36,653 nt of DNA from Azospirillum isscasi (GTDB lineage Bacteria; Pseudomonadota; Alphaproteobacteria; Azospirillales; Azospirillaceae), in contig NZ_JAUJFI010000048.1 in NCBI RefSeq assembly GCF_030849505.1, forward strand, positions 1 through 36,653, read 5' to 3'. A program made the translations under genes and the position numbers. The notes beneath the pieces were generated by a model. That model was given only the letters and a program-made list of their open reading frames with translations. It was not told the origin of the DNA and did not search any database. Of this stretch, positions 1 to 7,842 are shown piece after piece. Within the stretch, counting starts at the first letter, position 1. Every line of letters starts with the position of its first letter.

Positions 1-143
1 TGATAGAACACCACCGCCACGATGGCCATCAGGCCGACCATCGCCACGCACATCCCCGACCGCGCCAGACGCGCGTTCATGCGCGTCAACAATCGTGGGG
101 CGGCGAGGGGGCGGGCCTCTTCCAATTCCAGTTCGATGCTCAT
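1..143 (-). CDS. dctQ: TRAP transporter small permease (DctQ type), N-terminal part only
   Basis: Only the first 47 codons are in the window; the rest runs off the left edge. The start ATG (complement of 141-143) opens MSIELELEEARPLAAPRL, then a basic stretch and the start of a hydrophobic segment (GMCVAMVGLMAIVAVVFYQ), as expected for the first membrane helix of a small TRAP permease subunit. The call rests mostly on context: it lies 63 bp downstream of a TRAP solute-binding protein on the same strand, the usual dctP-dctQ-dctM order. In the family this four-helix subunit pairs with the large DctM permease in the inner membrane. No catalytic or diagnostic residues are visible in so short a fragment. 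Confidence 0.7.
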   Translation of the reverse strand, partial: MSIELELEEARPLAAPRLLTRMNARLARSGMCVAMVGLMAIVAVVFY

Positions 144-206
144 GATGCCGTCCTTCCCGCGGAACTGCGGCGCCGGCCGGGGAAGCCGGCGCCGCGTCCG
201 CGCGCC

Positions 207-1193
207 TTACTTCGTATCCTGGATGCGCTGGACGAGGCCTTGCAGCCTCGGCGTGTTCGCGAACTTGGCGAACACGGGCTTCATCGCATCGACGAACTCC
301 TGTTTGTTCGCCACGTCGCCGATCTGCGAGCCGGCCTTTTCGACGATGGCGCGGGACGCCTCCTCACGCTCCGCCCACAGCTTGCGCATGTAGGGGACGG
401 AGTCCTTGGCGGCCTTGCGGATGGCGGCCTGGTCGTCCTTCGACAGGCGGTCCCAGGAAACCTTGGAGAAGACCAGCACTTCCGGCGCCATGGCGTGCTC
501 GGTGCGGGTGTAGTATTTGGCCGCCTCGAAATGGCGCGAGGATTCGTAGGAGGGGTAGTTGTTCTCCGCCGCGTCGATGATGCCGGTCTTCAGGCCGGTG
601 TAGACCTCGCCCATCGGCATCGGCGTCGGGTTGGCGCCCAGCGCCTCGATCATCGACACGAACAGGTCCGACTGCTGGACGCGGATCTTCATGCCCTTCA
701 GGTCGGCCAGCGACGACACCGGCTTCTTGGTGTAGAGCGAGCGCGAGCCGCTGTCGTAGAAGGCCAGACCGACCAGCCCCTGGCTTTCCATGGCGGCCAG
801 GATCTCGTCGCCGATCGGGCCGTCCAGAACGGCGTGCATGTGGTCGGTGTTGCGGAAGATGAAGGGCAGGGCGACGACCATCGTCTCCGGCACCACGTTG
901 TTCAGCGGCGCCACGTTGACGCGCATCATGTCGAGCCCGCCGATCTTGATCTGCTCGATGGTGTCGCGCTCGTTGCCCAGCGCGCCGTTCGGGTAGACCT
1001 TCACGCCGAGCTTGCCGTTGGTGCGCTCGCTCAGCAGCTTGCCCATGTATTTGACCGCCTCGACGGTCGGATAGTCGCCGGGGTGGATGTCGGCGGACCG
1101 GAAGTCGCGGGCCGACACCGGAGCGGCGAGCAGGGCGCCCGCGGCGCAAGCGGCGAGCAGCGCCATGCCGAGGCGGCGGAAGGTGTTCTTCAT
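207..1193 (-). CDS. dctP: TRAP transporter solute-binding protein, DctP family
   Basis: Periplasmic substrate-binding protein of a tripartite ATP-independent transporter (328 aa, normal family length). The first 28 residues form a Sec signal peptide (MKNTFRRLGMALLAACAAGALLAAPVSA). The mature part shows DctP hallmarks: an early ADIHPGDYPTVEAVKYMGKLL helix, GKLGVKVYPNGALGNERD, the DLKGMKIRVQ segment with the arginine that usually clamps a substrate carboxylate, and the MGEVYTGLKTGIIDAAENN block. The ATG at 1193 is preferred over upstream in-frame starts because AGGAG sits about six bases upstream and the signal peptide begins there. The permease gene follows. The substrate is probably an organic acid but cannot be read from sequence. 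Confidence 0.93.
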   Translation of the reverse strand: MKNTFRRLGMALLAACAAGALLAAPVSARDFRSADIHPGDYPTVEAVKYMGKLLSERTNGKLGVKVYPNGALGNERDTIEQIKIGGLDMMRVNVAPLNNVVPETMVVALPFIFRNTDHMHAVLDGPIGDEILAAMESQGLVGLAFYDSGSRSLYTKKPVSSLADLKGMKIRVQQSDLFVSMIEALGANPTPMPMGEVYTGLKTGIIDAAENNYPSYESSRHFEAAKYYTRTEHAMAPEVLVFSKVSWDRLSKDDQAAIRKAAKDSVPYMRKLWAEREEASRAIVEKAGSQIGDVANKQEFVDAMKPVFAKFANTPRLQGLVQRIQDTK

Positions 1194-1348
1194 GGACGGT
1201 ACTCCTGCCTTAGGAGAATTGCCTGTTGGAGCGGTGGCGGGTCGTCGGACCCGTCGAAAATGGACAAACAAAAGCATCCTGGATTCGGAGGATGTCCTCG
1301 GCTCTTCTGCTGCGCGCATCGAATAACAGCGCTGCGAAAGCGGAGGCA

Positions 1349-1370
1349 AAAAATAATCCCGAAAGGGATT
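1349..1370 (-). terminator. terminator-like hairpin in the dctP leader
   Basis: Read on the minus strand, AATCCC-TTTC-GGGATT (six-pair stem) is followed by ATTTTTT. It lies about 150 bp upstream of the dctP start and downstream of the probable promoter near 1540, so it could end a short leader RNA or attenuate transcription. The stem is short, so this is tentative. Confidence 0.35.
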
Positions 1371-1541
1371 TAACGCAGAAATTCCGGCGCCATCGGCGCA
1401 TGCCGACGGGATGACGCTGTGGCGATCCTTGTCCTCTATTCGAAGAGCCCGCGGCGTTCTTCCGCGTGGCTGTTCGTTTGTTGTCAGAAAGGGGAGCTTG
1501 AGCCGGCTGTTCCAGTCCGCACCGCATCCCGTCGAGCTAGT

Positions 1542-1553
1542 TATATTAATATA
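1542..1553. promoter_or_regulatory. AT-rich palindrome upstream of dctP, candidate GntR operator
   Basis: TATATTAATATA is a perfect 12-base palindrome in GC-rich DNA, upstream of the leftward TRAP operon. Its core ATATTAATAT differs at one base from ATATTAGTAT, found just upstream of the GntR/FCD regulator at 3641-4366. A shared operator would mean that this regulator controls the TRAP operon. This is inference from two sites only. Confidence 0.4.
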
Positions 1554-1702
1554 TCAGATGAAGAGGCAAGCACAAAACAGAGCGTCGGGAGCGGCGACGC
1601 CAAAATGTCGCAAGCCGGTTGGGGATTAAGGTGCCGCCTCGGGAAAGCCGGGAGATTGGCGGATTCGGAGGGGGTGCAGGCAGCCAAGCGTGGGCTTTGC
1701 CA

Positions 1703-1747
1703 TTGACACTCTGTATTTCAGAGTATAGGAACTCTGCATCGCAGAGT
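1703..1747 (+). promoter_or_regulatory. promoter with two perfect ACTCTG-N5-CAGAGT palindromes
   Basis: TTGACA at 1703-1708 and TATAGG at 1724-1729 look like -35 and -10 elements (15-base spacer, slightly short). Two 17-base palindromes, ACTCTG-N5-CAGAGT at 1708-1724 and 1731-1747, overlap the -35/-10 interval and the expected start of transcription; centres are 23 bp apart. Such tandem operators would let a dimeric repressor block the promoter. The obvious candidate is the winged-helix protein encoded third in the same operon (3289-3627), giving autoregulation. Confidence 0.65.
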
Positions 1748-1775
1748 GATGACGGCGAAACGCCGCGGAAAGCCC

Positions 1776-2825
1776 ATGTCCGACAGCCCGTCCCAGCGCC
1801 TCGACGCCATCCGTTCCATGCTCTCCGCCGGGCACCGCAATCTGCGGATCGAGCGGCACACGCTGGTCCTCTGGGGGCTGACGGGAGCGGCGCTGCTCCT
1901 GCTCAGCGACCACATCCTCACCCCGGCGCAGTTCGCGGACGTGACGCAGCAGGCCGTGGCGTGGCTGCTGCTGCTGACCCTGTCGCTGGGCGGGGTGGCG
2001 GTGCTGGACTGGCACCTCACGCGGCGCGTCAAGCGGCACCGGGACGAGGCGTGGTCCTTCATCCACCGGCAGGTGATCAAGGTCTGGTGGCTGCTGATGG
2101 CGCTGGGGACCTTGATGACCTTCGCCACTTTCTTCTTCGGCGGCGGATACATGGTGTGCGCGGCGTGGGTGGTGCTGATCGGCCTCGGCCTCTACGTGCA
2201 CGGCCTGTTTTCCGAGGAATTGCTGGAGTGGATCGGCGTGCTCGTCATCCTCACCGGCATCGCCAGCCTCGCTTACCGGCTTGATTACGGCATCATCCGG
2301 CTGATCGCGGCGTCGGTGTTCGGGTTGGGGCTGCCGCTTCTGGCGCTGATGCTCGACCGCGGGCGGGCGCGGCCGTCCTGGCACCGCATGGCGCAATCCA
2401 CCGCCTGGATGCTGGCGGTGCTGGGCGTACCGCTCGCCTTGCGGCACCACGGCGACCTCGGCGCCCCGGCGGAGGCGCCGGCTCTGACGTACAACGCCTT
2501 CCGCAAAGGCGAGGGGGCCGTGGGACGCCGCATCCTCACCCTGCCGGCGGGAACGCCGGTTCCGGTGGAGATCCGCGTGAACGGCAACATCTTTCGCAGC
2601 GGTCCAGCGACCACCCTGCCTCTGACCCTCTCCAAGCCGGTGGAGCTGGTGCTGGAGAACGGCGTGCCGACCGGAGACGCCCGTTTCGACGGCGAGCCCT
2701 GGATGCGCGGCACGGCCGGCCTCTGGCTCCATGTTCCCAAGCTGGAGGGTGATCTCACGCCGGACCTTGGACCGGTGGTCCGTGCCCTGGTGAACGCCAA
2801 TTCCATGGCCGATCCGCAGCGCTGA
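1776..2825 (+). CDS. multi-pass membrane protein of unknown function, first gene of regulator-linked cassette
   Basis: A 349-residue protein with about seven hydrophobic segments (approximate residues 29-47, 61-79, 103-121, 125-143, 150-167, 172-193 and 208-223), followed by a soluble C-terminal domain of some 125 residues that ends without a membrane anchor. I do not recognise a catalytic motif. The ATG at 1776 (MSDSPSQRLD) has GGAAAG five bases upstream; an in-frame ATG at 1749 would start right against the second palindrome and is less likely. A probable lipoprotein gene follows after 45 bp and then a winged-helix regulator, all on one strand, so the three form an operon. The topology suggests an inner-membrane protein with an exposed C-terminal domain, possibly acting with the lipoprotein; function unknown. 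Confidence 0.8.
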   Translation: MSDSPSQRLDAIRSMLSAGHRNLRIERHTLVLWGLTGAALLLLSDHILTPAQFADVTQQAVAWLLLLTLSLGGVAVLDWHLTRRVKRHRDEAWSFIHRQVIKVWWLLMALGTLMTFATFFFGGGYMVCAAWVVLIGLGLYVHGLFSEELLEWIGVLVILTGIASLAYRLDYGIIRLIAASVFGLGLPLLALMLDRGRARPSWHRMAQSTAWMLAVLGVPLALRHHGDLGAPAEAPALTYNAFRKGEGAVGRRILTLPAGTPVPVEIRVNGNIFRSGPATTLPLTLSKPVELVLENGVPTGDARFDGEPWMRGTAGLWLHVPKLEGDLTPDLGPVVRALVNANSMADPQR

Positions 2826-2870
2826 CCGGCCCTTTCCCTCTCTCTGTCCATAAACCCTCAGGAGAAAGAC

Positions 2871-3278
2871 ATGACCCGGATTCTGACTGCGGCCCTGCTG
2901 GCCGCCACGGCGACGCTTGCCGGTTGCGCGGGTTTGATGCCCCCGCCGGGCGCCGACGAGATGGCGAAAATCCCGGTGGTCCGCTATGGTGAGGCATCGT
3001 CGGCGGGCGGCGAGTACGTGCTGCTCTATCCGGCCGGGGCGCCCCTGCCGGTGGTGGCATCGGTCTCCGGCTCGCTGCTGGCCAAGCCGGGCTTGGCGCG
3101 GATGGAGGTCGCCACCAACCGCGACGTCTATGTCTACAAGACTTGGCTGAGCTTCGACGGCAAGAGCTGGATGGCCGCGGATCAGGCGGTCGGCGGCGAG
3201 TTCATGATCACGCTGCCCGGTGAGAAGGACAGCCAGGCGCCCGGCACGATGTCGGCGCGCTTCGATATCAAACCCTGA
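2871..3278 (+). CDS. small probable lipoprotein, unknown function
   Basis: A 135-residue protein starting MTRILTAALLAATATLAGCAG. The hydrophobic N-terminus ends in the lipobox LAGC, with Cys18 the expected lipidated residue, so export and membrane anchoring are likely. The mature part begins with a proline-rich linker and has no motif I can name; alternating hydrophobic residues suggest beta structure. AGGAG lies seven bases upstream of the ATG. It sits between the membrane protein and the winged-helix gene of the same operon, and is probably an accessory envelope component of that cassette. The role is not inferable from sequence. Confidence 0.75.
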   Translation: MTRILTAALLAATATLAGCAGLMPPPGADEMAKIPVVRYGEASSAGGEYVLLYPAGAPLPVVASVSGSLLAKPGLARMEVATNRDVYVYKTWLSFDGKSWMAADQAVGGEFMITLPGEKDSQAPGTMSARFDIKP

Positions 3279-3288
3279 CGGAACGGCC

Positions 3289-3627
3289 TTGGATACGCTC
3301 GACCCATTGCTGCACCAGCCGCTGCGAACGCAGATCGCCGCCTTCCTGACCGGTGCCGGCGAGGCGACCTTCACCGAGCTGAAGCAGCGCCTGGAGGTGT
3401 CGGATGGCAACCTTGATTCGCACCTCAAGAAACTGATTGCGGCGGGGTACGTGTCGGTCCGCAAGGACACCGGGGGTGAGGGCCGGCCACAATCCAGCTA
3501 CGCCCTCACCCCTCTCGGCCGCGAGGCGCTGCACGGCTACATCGCCGCCTTGCAGCGCTTGCTGCCAATGGACAGGGCCGCGGCTTCGGCAACGGGAATG
3601 CCCTTGCTGAAGCCGCGCACCCAATAA
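3289..3627 (+). CDS. winged-helix transcriptional regulator (HTH_34-like)
   Basis: A compact 112-residue DNA-binding protein. From LDPLLHQPLRTQIAAFL through TFTELKQRLEVSDGNLDSHL to a GEGRPQSSYALTPLGREAL wing it follows the short one-domain winged-helix family often annotated HTH_34 (MarR/ArsR-like fold): recognition helix about residues 31-50, wing about 55-75. No effector domain is present. The proposed start is TTG at 3289, ten bases after the lipoprotein stop; an ATG upstream would add an arginine-rich tail out of the lipoprotein gene. No strong ribosome-binding site is seen, so translation may be coupled. The palindromes at 1708-1747 are its likely operators. Confidence 0.78.
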   Translation: MDTLDPLLHQPLRTQIAAFLTGAGEATFTELKQRLEVSDGNLDSHLKKLIAAGYVSVRKDTGGEGRPQSSYALTPLGREALHGYIAALQRLLPMDRAAASATGMPLLKPRTQ

Positions 3628-3640
3628 TGAGGAACGGTTT

Positions 3641-4366
3641 TCAGGCGGCTTCGGTGAAATAGAGCGGCGCGGCGGCGCGCAGATCGTCGATGGTCAGCCG
3701 CAGCCCGTCGAGGTGGGCGCCGAGCGCCAGGACGCTCGCCTCCCGGTCGTGGGCGGCGACGGCCTCCACGATGGCCTCGTGCTCGGCGATGACCTTGGCC
3801 ATCTGGCCGGGGACGGGCAGCGTCAGGCGGCGGCAGCGGTCCACCTGCACCTTCACCTGCTGCACCAGCGCCCAGAAGCCGGGGAAGCCCGCCACCTCGG
3901 CCAGCAGGGCGTGGAAGCGCTCGTCGGCCTCGTGGAAGCCGTCGCGGTCGCAGGCGGCGCACAGTTCGCGCTGCGCCTCCAGCGCCGCGCGCAGCCGCGC
4001 GATGTGGCTGGCGGTGGCGCGGGTGGCGGCCATGCGCACGGTGGCTTCCTCCAGCGCCCTGCGGATCACCCCGGCCTCGGGCAGGGCGGCGATCGGGATC
4101 AGGGAGACGTAGGTGCCCGACTGCGGGAAGACGTCGATCAGCCCTTCGTCGGCCAGCCGCAGGACGGCCTCGTGCACCGGAGTGCGGCTGACTCCGTAGG
4201 TTTCGGCGATGCGGGCTTCCGCGATGGGCTCGCCCGGCCTTCGGCGCATCGACAGGATGTCGTTCCGCAGATCGCGGTAGATGGGGGAGGCGGAGCGCGG
4301 CGCGGGCCGGACCGCCGCAGGCCGGCGCTGCCGCGGCGGTGCGGCGGCAGAGATGTCCGATGGCAT
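3641..4366 (-). CDS. GntR family transcriptional regulator, FCD (FadR-C) type
   Basis: A 241-residue regulator. The N-terminal GntR winged helix is clear: SPIYRDLRNDILSMRRRPGE, AEARIAETYGVSRTPVHEAV and LADEGLIDVFPQSGTYV. The C-terminal FCD domain is all-helical, with the spaced His/Asp residues that bind a metal and frame the ligand pocket (DRDGFHEADERFHALL and IAEHEAIVEAVAAHD). The ATG at 4366 has GAGG six bases upstream; an in-frame start ten codons earlier is less likely. FCD regulators usually sense organic or sugar acids and often sit beside the transporter they control. Here the gene lies between the TRAP operon and a peptide ABC operon. It converges on the winged-helix gene with only 13 bp between. 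Confidence 0.93.
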   Translation of the reverse strand: MPSDISAAAPPRQRRPAAVRPAPRSASPIYRDLRNDILSMRRRPGEPIAEARIAETYGVSRTPVHEAVLRLADEGLIDVFPQSGTYVSLIPIAALPEAGVIRRALEEATVRMAATRATASHIARLRAALEAQRELCAACDRDGFHEADERFHALLAEVAGFPGFWALVQQVKVQVDRCRRLTLPVPGQMAKVIAEHEAIVEAVAAHDREASVLALGAHLDGLRLTIDDLRAAAPLYFTEAA

Positions 4367-4437
4367 GAGCCACCTCGTCGTACGAGCGGGCCGCACAGGC
4401 GTTTCGGGCCGGCGCCCCGAGGGATTCGTTCCATCTA

Positions 4438-4451
4438 AAATATTAGTATTT
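4438..4451. promoter_or_regulatory. AT palindrome upstream of the GntR gene, candidate operator
   Basis: AAATA-TTAG-TATTT lies about 70 bp upstream of the leftward GntR gene and also downstream of the ABC operon. Its core resembles the 1542-1553 palindrome upstream of dctP at nine of ten bases. Autoregulation is the simplest reading; no footprint-quality evidence exists in the sequence. Confidence 0.38.
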
Positions 4452-4511
4452 GCGCCGGTCGCTCAGGGGCAAAATGCGGGACATTCCAGGCAAAGTGTCG
4501 CATCCGGACGG

Positions 4512-5357
4512 TCAGGACCGCCGGAAGAGCCGCGGCCAGCGGAACGGCGTGCCCCGCGGGTCCAGGCCGTCGCGCAGGCCCTCGGCCAGCAGGTTGATGG
4601 AAAGCGCGACGGCGGCGACGGTGACGGTCGTCGCGGCGATCAGGTGCGGGGCGCTGCGCAGGTCGGCCAGACCGTCGCGGATCAGGGTGCCCAGCGACAC
4701 CGCCGGCTCCTGGATGCCCAGACCCAGGCCGCTCAGCGTCGCCTCCGCCACCATGACGGGTCCGATGGACAGGGCGGCGCGGATGGCGACGGGGCCGGCG
4801 ACCGCCGGCAGGAGGTGATGGCGGACCGCGTGCATCGGTCCCGCGCCGAGGGCGGTGGCGGCCACCACATGCTCGGCGGTCCGGTTCGACAGGGCCAGCG
4901 CCCGGCACCAGCGGACCTGCGACGGCCACGCTGCCAGGGCGAGCGTCAGCACCACGGCCTCCGTGCCCGGCCCCAGAAGCGCCGACGCGACGATGGCGAG
5001 CGACAGTTCGGGAAAACCGTGCAGCAGGTCGGCCAGCCGCAGGACCGCGGCGTCCGTTCGCCCGCCGATCCAGCCCGCCGCCCCGCCCAGTGCGAAGCCG
5101 AGACCCACCGCGAGGCCGAGCGCCAGCCCGGCGATGGCGAAGGAGGTTCCCATCCCGGCGATCAGCCGGGCGGCGACGTCGCGGCCCAGCCCGTCGCACC
5201 CCAGCGGGTGGTCGGCGGGCGGCCCGGTCCAGGCGCGCCCGAGATCCATGGCCGCCGGATCGAGCGGATGCAGAAAGGCGGCCAGGGCCAGCGGAACGGC
5301 CAGCGCCGCCGCGAGCAGCAGGCCGGCGCGCCCGGCGAGGGAGCGCACCGCGGTCAT
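4512..5357 (-). CDS. peptide-type ABC transporter permease (DppC/OppC family)
   Basis: Second inner-membrane permease of a peptide/nickel-type ABC importer (281 aa). After one N-terminal helix comes the periplasmic HPLGCDGLGRDVAARLIAG segment, matching the HxLGTDxxGRDVxSR signature of DppC. The coupling-helix region AAATALGAGPMHAVRHHLLP follows, then the C-terminal EATLSGLGLGIQEPAVSLG and LAEGLRDGLDPR blocks. The start overlaps the stop of the upstream permease by four bases (ATGA), so the two are translationally coupled. The operon ends here: the one or two ATPase genes (DppD/DppF type) that would power import are not downstream. Confidence 0.92.
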   Translation of the reverse strand: MTAVRSLAGRAGLLLAAALAVPLALAAFLHPLDPAAMDLGRAWTGPPADHPLGCDGLGRDVAARLIAGMGTSFAIAGLALGLAVGLGFALGGAAGWIGGRTDAAVLRLADLLHGFPELSLAIVASALLGPGTEAVVLTLALAAWPSQVRWCRALALSNRTAEHVVAATALGAGPMHAVRHHLLPAVAGPVAIRAALSIGPVMVAEATLSGLGLGIQEPAVSLGTLIRDGLADLRSAPHLIAATTVTVAAVALSINLLAEGLRDGLDPRGTPFRWPRLFRRS

Positions 5358-6280
5358 GGCGGCGTCTCACCGTCGCGCAGCCGCGGGTCGGCGAGGCCGA
5401 TCAGCAGTTCGGCGGTCAGGCTGACGGCGACCTGCGCCAGGACGAAGACGAGAACGGCGGCGCCGGCCACCGGGTGGTCGCGGGCCAGCACCGCCTGGAC
5501 GGTCAGGCGCCCGATCCCCGGCAGGGCGAAGACGGTTTCCACCGCCGCCGTGGTGGTGAGGATCGTTCCGGCCACCGACCCGACCGCCGCCGTCAGCGGC
5601 ACCAGCGCGTTCGGCAGGGCGTGGCGCAGCAGAACGGCGGCCCGCCCTAGCCCCTTGGCCTGGGCGGTGCGGATGAAATCGCGGCCCAGCACGTCCATCA
5701 CCTGGGTCCGGGTGAGGCGGGCGATCAACGCCGCCGCCGGCAGGGCCAGCGCGGCGACGGCCCATGGCGTCGTGCCGGACCCCGCCAGCATCAGCCAGGT
5801 CGCCAGCGCCAGCGGCGGCATGGACAAGGCCAGCACCGACCCGACGGTGAGGGCCGTGCCCGGCCATGCCCGACGGGCGTCGGCGGCGGCAAGGCCCAGG
5901 GCGAGCCCGAAGGGCAGGGCCAGCGCGGCCGCACCCGCCAGCAGTCCCAGCGTCACCGGCAGGGCTTCGCCCAGCAGCTCCGTCACCGGCACGCCGCCGT
6001 AGCGCAGCGAATGGCCGAGGTCGCCCCGCAGCAAGGCCAGGACGTAGGACAGGAACTGGGCCGCCAGCGGCTGGTCCAGCCCGGCGCTCTCACGCAGCCG
6101 GCGGACCATCTCGGGGTCAGCGGCCCGACCGTCCACCATCAGCATGACCGGATCGCCCGGAAGCGCGCGGGACGCCAGGAAGCTCGCCAGCACCGCGGCT
6201 CCGGCCAGAAGAAGCAGCCCGGGCAGGCGCCGCGCCGACCGCCAGGGGAAAAGACGCCAGGGGAGCGGGCGCCCCCTCAT
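5354..6280 (-). CDS. peptide-type ABC transporter permease (DppB/OppB family)
   Basis: First permease of the ABC importer (308 aa). It opens with a positively charged N-terminus and one helix, then LASRALPGDPVMLM and the periplasmic QPLAAQFLSYVLALLRGDLGHSLRYG region that defines DppB-type permeases. The cytoplasmic EAA-like segment is DFIRTAQAKGLGRAAVLLRHALPNAL, and the protein ends FVLAQVAVSLTAELLIGLADPRLR. The ATG at 6280 overlaps the binding-protein stop (ATGA), so the binding protein, DppB and DppC genes form a tightly coupled operon. Substrates in this family include di- and oligopeptides, nickel, opines and glycosides; the sequence does not decide. Confidence 0.93.
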   Translation of the reverse strand: MRGRPLPWRLFPWRSARRLPGLLLLAGAAVLASFLASRALPGDPVMLMVDGRAADPEMVRRLRESAGLDQPLAAQFLSYVLALLRGDLGHSLRYGGVPVTELLGEALPVTLGLLAGAAALALPFGLALGLAAADARRAWPGTALTVGSVLALSMPPLALATWLMLAGSGTTPWAVAALALPAAALIARLTRTQVMDVLGRDFIRTAQAKGLGRAAVLLRHALPNALVPLTAAVGSVAGTILTTTAAVETVFALPGIGRLTVQAVLARDHPVAGAAVLVFVLAQVAVSLTAELLIGLADPRLRDGETPP

Positions 6281-7842
6281 GGCAGCCGGGCGGACCGGTA
6301 GTCCGGCGTGCCGTCGGGCCGGATGACCAGCCCGGTCACGCCCGGCCGCACCAGCGCCACGAATTGCGGCACCGGCAGCGGTACGGCCACGGCCTCGTCC
6401 CGCAGCAGGCTTTCGGCCTCCTGGTAGAGCGCGTTGCGGGCGGCGGGATCGGCGAGCCCGCGCGCCCGCTCCATCAGCCGGTCGAAATCCGGGTCGTGCC
6501 AGCGGCTGCGGTTGGTCGGGCTGGCGCTGTGCCATTGGGTGGCGAGCTGGTCCATGGGGTCGGGGAAATCCGCCGTCCAGCCGTTGATGAACAGCGCCTC
6601 GCGCCCCTCGTTGATCGCCGCCACGAAGGCGGCACGCTCCTGAATCCGCACGCCGACCGGTATCCCCAGCGCGGCGCCGAGCTGGGCCGCGAAGTAGGTG
6701 GCTTCCTCCCGAACGTTGAGGCTGCCGGCGATCTGGAGCGGCGGCAGGCCGCGCCCGCCGGGGTAGCCGGCCTCCGCCAGAAGGGCCTTCGCCCGGTTCG
6801 GATCGGCCGATGTCAGCGCCACCGTGTCGGGCCGATAGCCGCCCAGACCGGGCGTGACGAAGCCGTTCGTCAGCAGCGCCCTCCCGGCGTGCAGGCCGTT
6901 GACGGTGGCCACCCGGTCGAGCGCGTAGTGCAGCGCCTGACGCACCCGCCGGTCGCGGAAGGGCGGATACAGGTCCTGGTTCAGCGCGAGATAGCGCACC
7001 TGCGCCCGCGCGAACGCCAGGATCTGCCCGTCGTAGCGCGTCTGGCGCACCGCCGTGCGCACGGCGTTCTCGGGAAGCGGCGCGACGTCGAGGTCCCCGG
7101 CGTCGTAGCGCGCCATCAGCGTGTTGGCGTCGGGCAGCACCGCCAGGGACACCCCGTCCACGGCGGGGGCGCCGTCCCAATAGCCGGTGTTGGCCTCCAG
7201 GCGCACCGACTCGCCCCGGCGCCAGGACAGGAAGCGGAACGGCCCGGTGCCGCCGGACGCCTGCTCATGCCACGCCGGTCCGAACTCGGCCTCCATCCCG
7301 CGGTCGACGAACAGGAACGGGTAGAGCGGGAAGAGCGCGTCGGGTTCGCTCAGCCGCACGACGAGCGTGTGGGGATCGGGGATGGTCACGCCGGACAGCG
7401 ATGCGGCGGTCCCCTGCTGCAACGCCGCGGCTCCCTCGATCCCGCGCAGGTAGAAGGCGCTGTAGCCGGGCTGGGGCTTGTGCGTCAGGTGGCGTTCCCA
7501 GGTCCACAGGACGTCGGCGGCGGTGAACTCCCGCCCCGAATGGAAACGCACGCCCGGGCGCAGGGTGAAGCGCCAGGTGCGTCCGCCGTCCGGGGTTTCC
7601 CAGCCGGTGGCCAGCGCCGGAACGGCGTTGCCGGCGGCGTCGATCGCGGTGAAGCCCTCATAGACCTGCCGCAGCACCCCCGCGGTGACCAAGCCGGGAA
7701 AGACGAACGGGTCGACGGTCGTCAGATCGTCGGACAGGCTGGTCCGCAAGGTTCCCGCCGTTGCCGGACAGGCGGCGCCGGAAACCCCGGCACCGATGGC
7801 CAGAACGATCAGAATCAGGCGGAGGAACGCGGGCAGAGGCAT
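6277..7842 (-). CDS. peptide/nickel-type ABC transporter substrate-binding protein (SBP_bac_5)
   Basis: Periplasmic binding protein of the DppA/OppA superfamily (521 aa from the preferred start). A Sec signal peptide (MPLPAFLRLILIVLAIGAGV, probable cleavage after ATAG) precedes a mature part with family landmarks: LRTSLSDDLTTVDPF, YEGFTAIDAAGNAVPALATGWE, the W-x-FTLRPGVRFHSG motif, FTAADVLWTWERH, GTGPFRFLSWRRGE, and RDRRVRQALHYALDR. A TTG 15 codons upstream (7887) has AAGGAG ten bases before it and is a possible alternative. It heads the operon and overlaps the DppB-like permease. No lipobox, so it is probably soluble. Confidence 0.93.
   Translation of the reverse strand: MPLPAFLRLILIVLAIGAGVSGAACPATAGTLRTSLSDDLTTVDPFVFPGLVTAGVLRQVYEGFTAIDAAGNAVPALATGWETPDGGRTWRFTLRPGVRFHSGREFTAADVLWTWERHLTHKPQPGYSAFYLRGIEGAAALQQGTAASLSGVTIPDPHTLVVRLSEPDALFPLYPFLFVDRGMEAEFGPAWHEQASGGTGPFRFLSWRRGESVRLEANTGYWDGAPAVDGVSLAVLPDANTLMARYDAGDLDVAPLPENAVRTAVRQTRYDGQILAFARAQVRYLALNQDLYPPFRDRRVRQALHYALDRVATVNGLHAGRALLTNGFVTPGLGGYRPDTVALTSADPNRAKALLAEAGYPGGRGLPPLQIAGSLNVREEATYFAAQLGAALGIPVGVRIQERAAFVAAINEGREALFINGWTADFPDPMDQLATQWHSASPTNRSRWHDPDFDRLMERARGLADPAARNALYQEAESLLRDEAVAVPLPVPQFVALVRPGVTGLVIRPDGTPDYRSARLP

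Larger units (their letters stand above)
1194..1775. other. 582-bp divergent intergenic region between dctP and the membrane-protein cassette
   Basis: No convincing gene is present. The right end holds the promoter and tandem palindromes of the cassette. The middle has an AT-rich 12-base palindrome (1542-1553), a likely operator or promoter for the leftward dctP operon. A small hairpin at 1355-1370 followed, on the minus strand, by a T-rich run lies in what would be the dctP leader. Short reading frames across it look like GC-driven noise. Confidence 0.6.
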
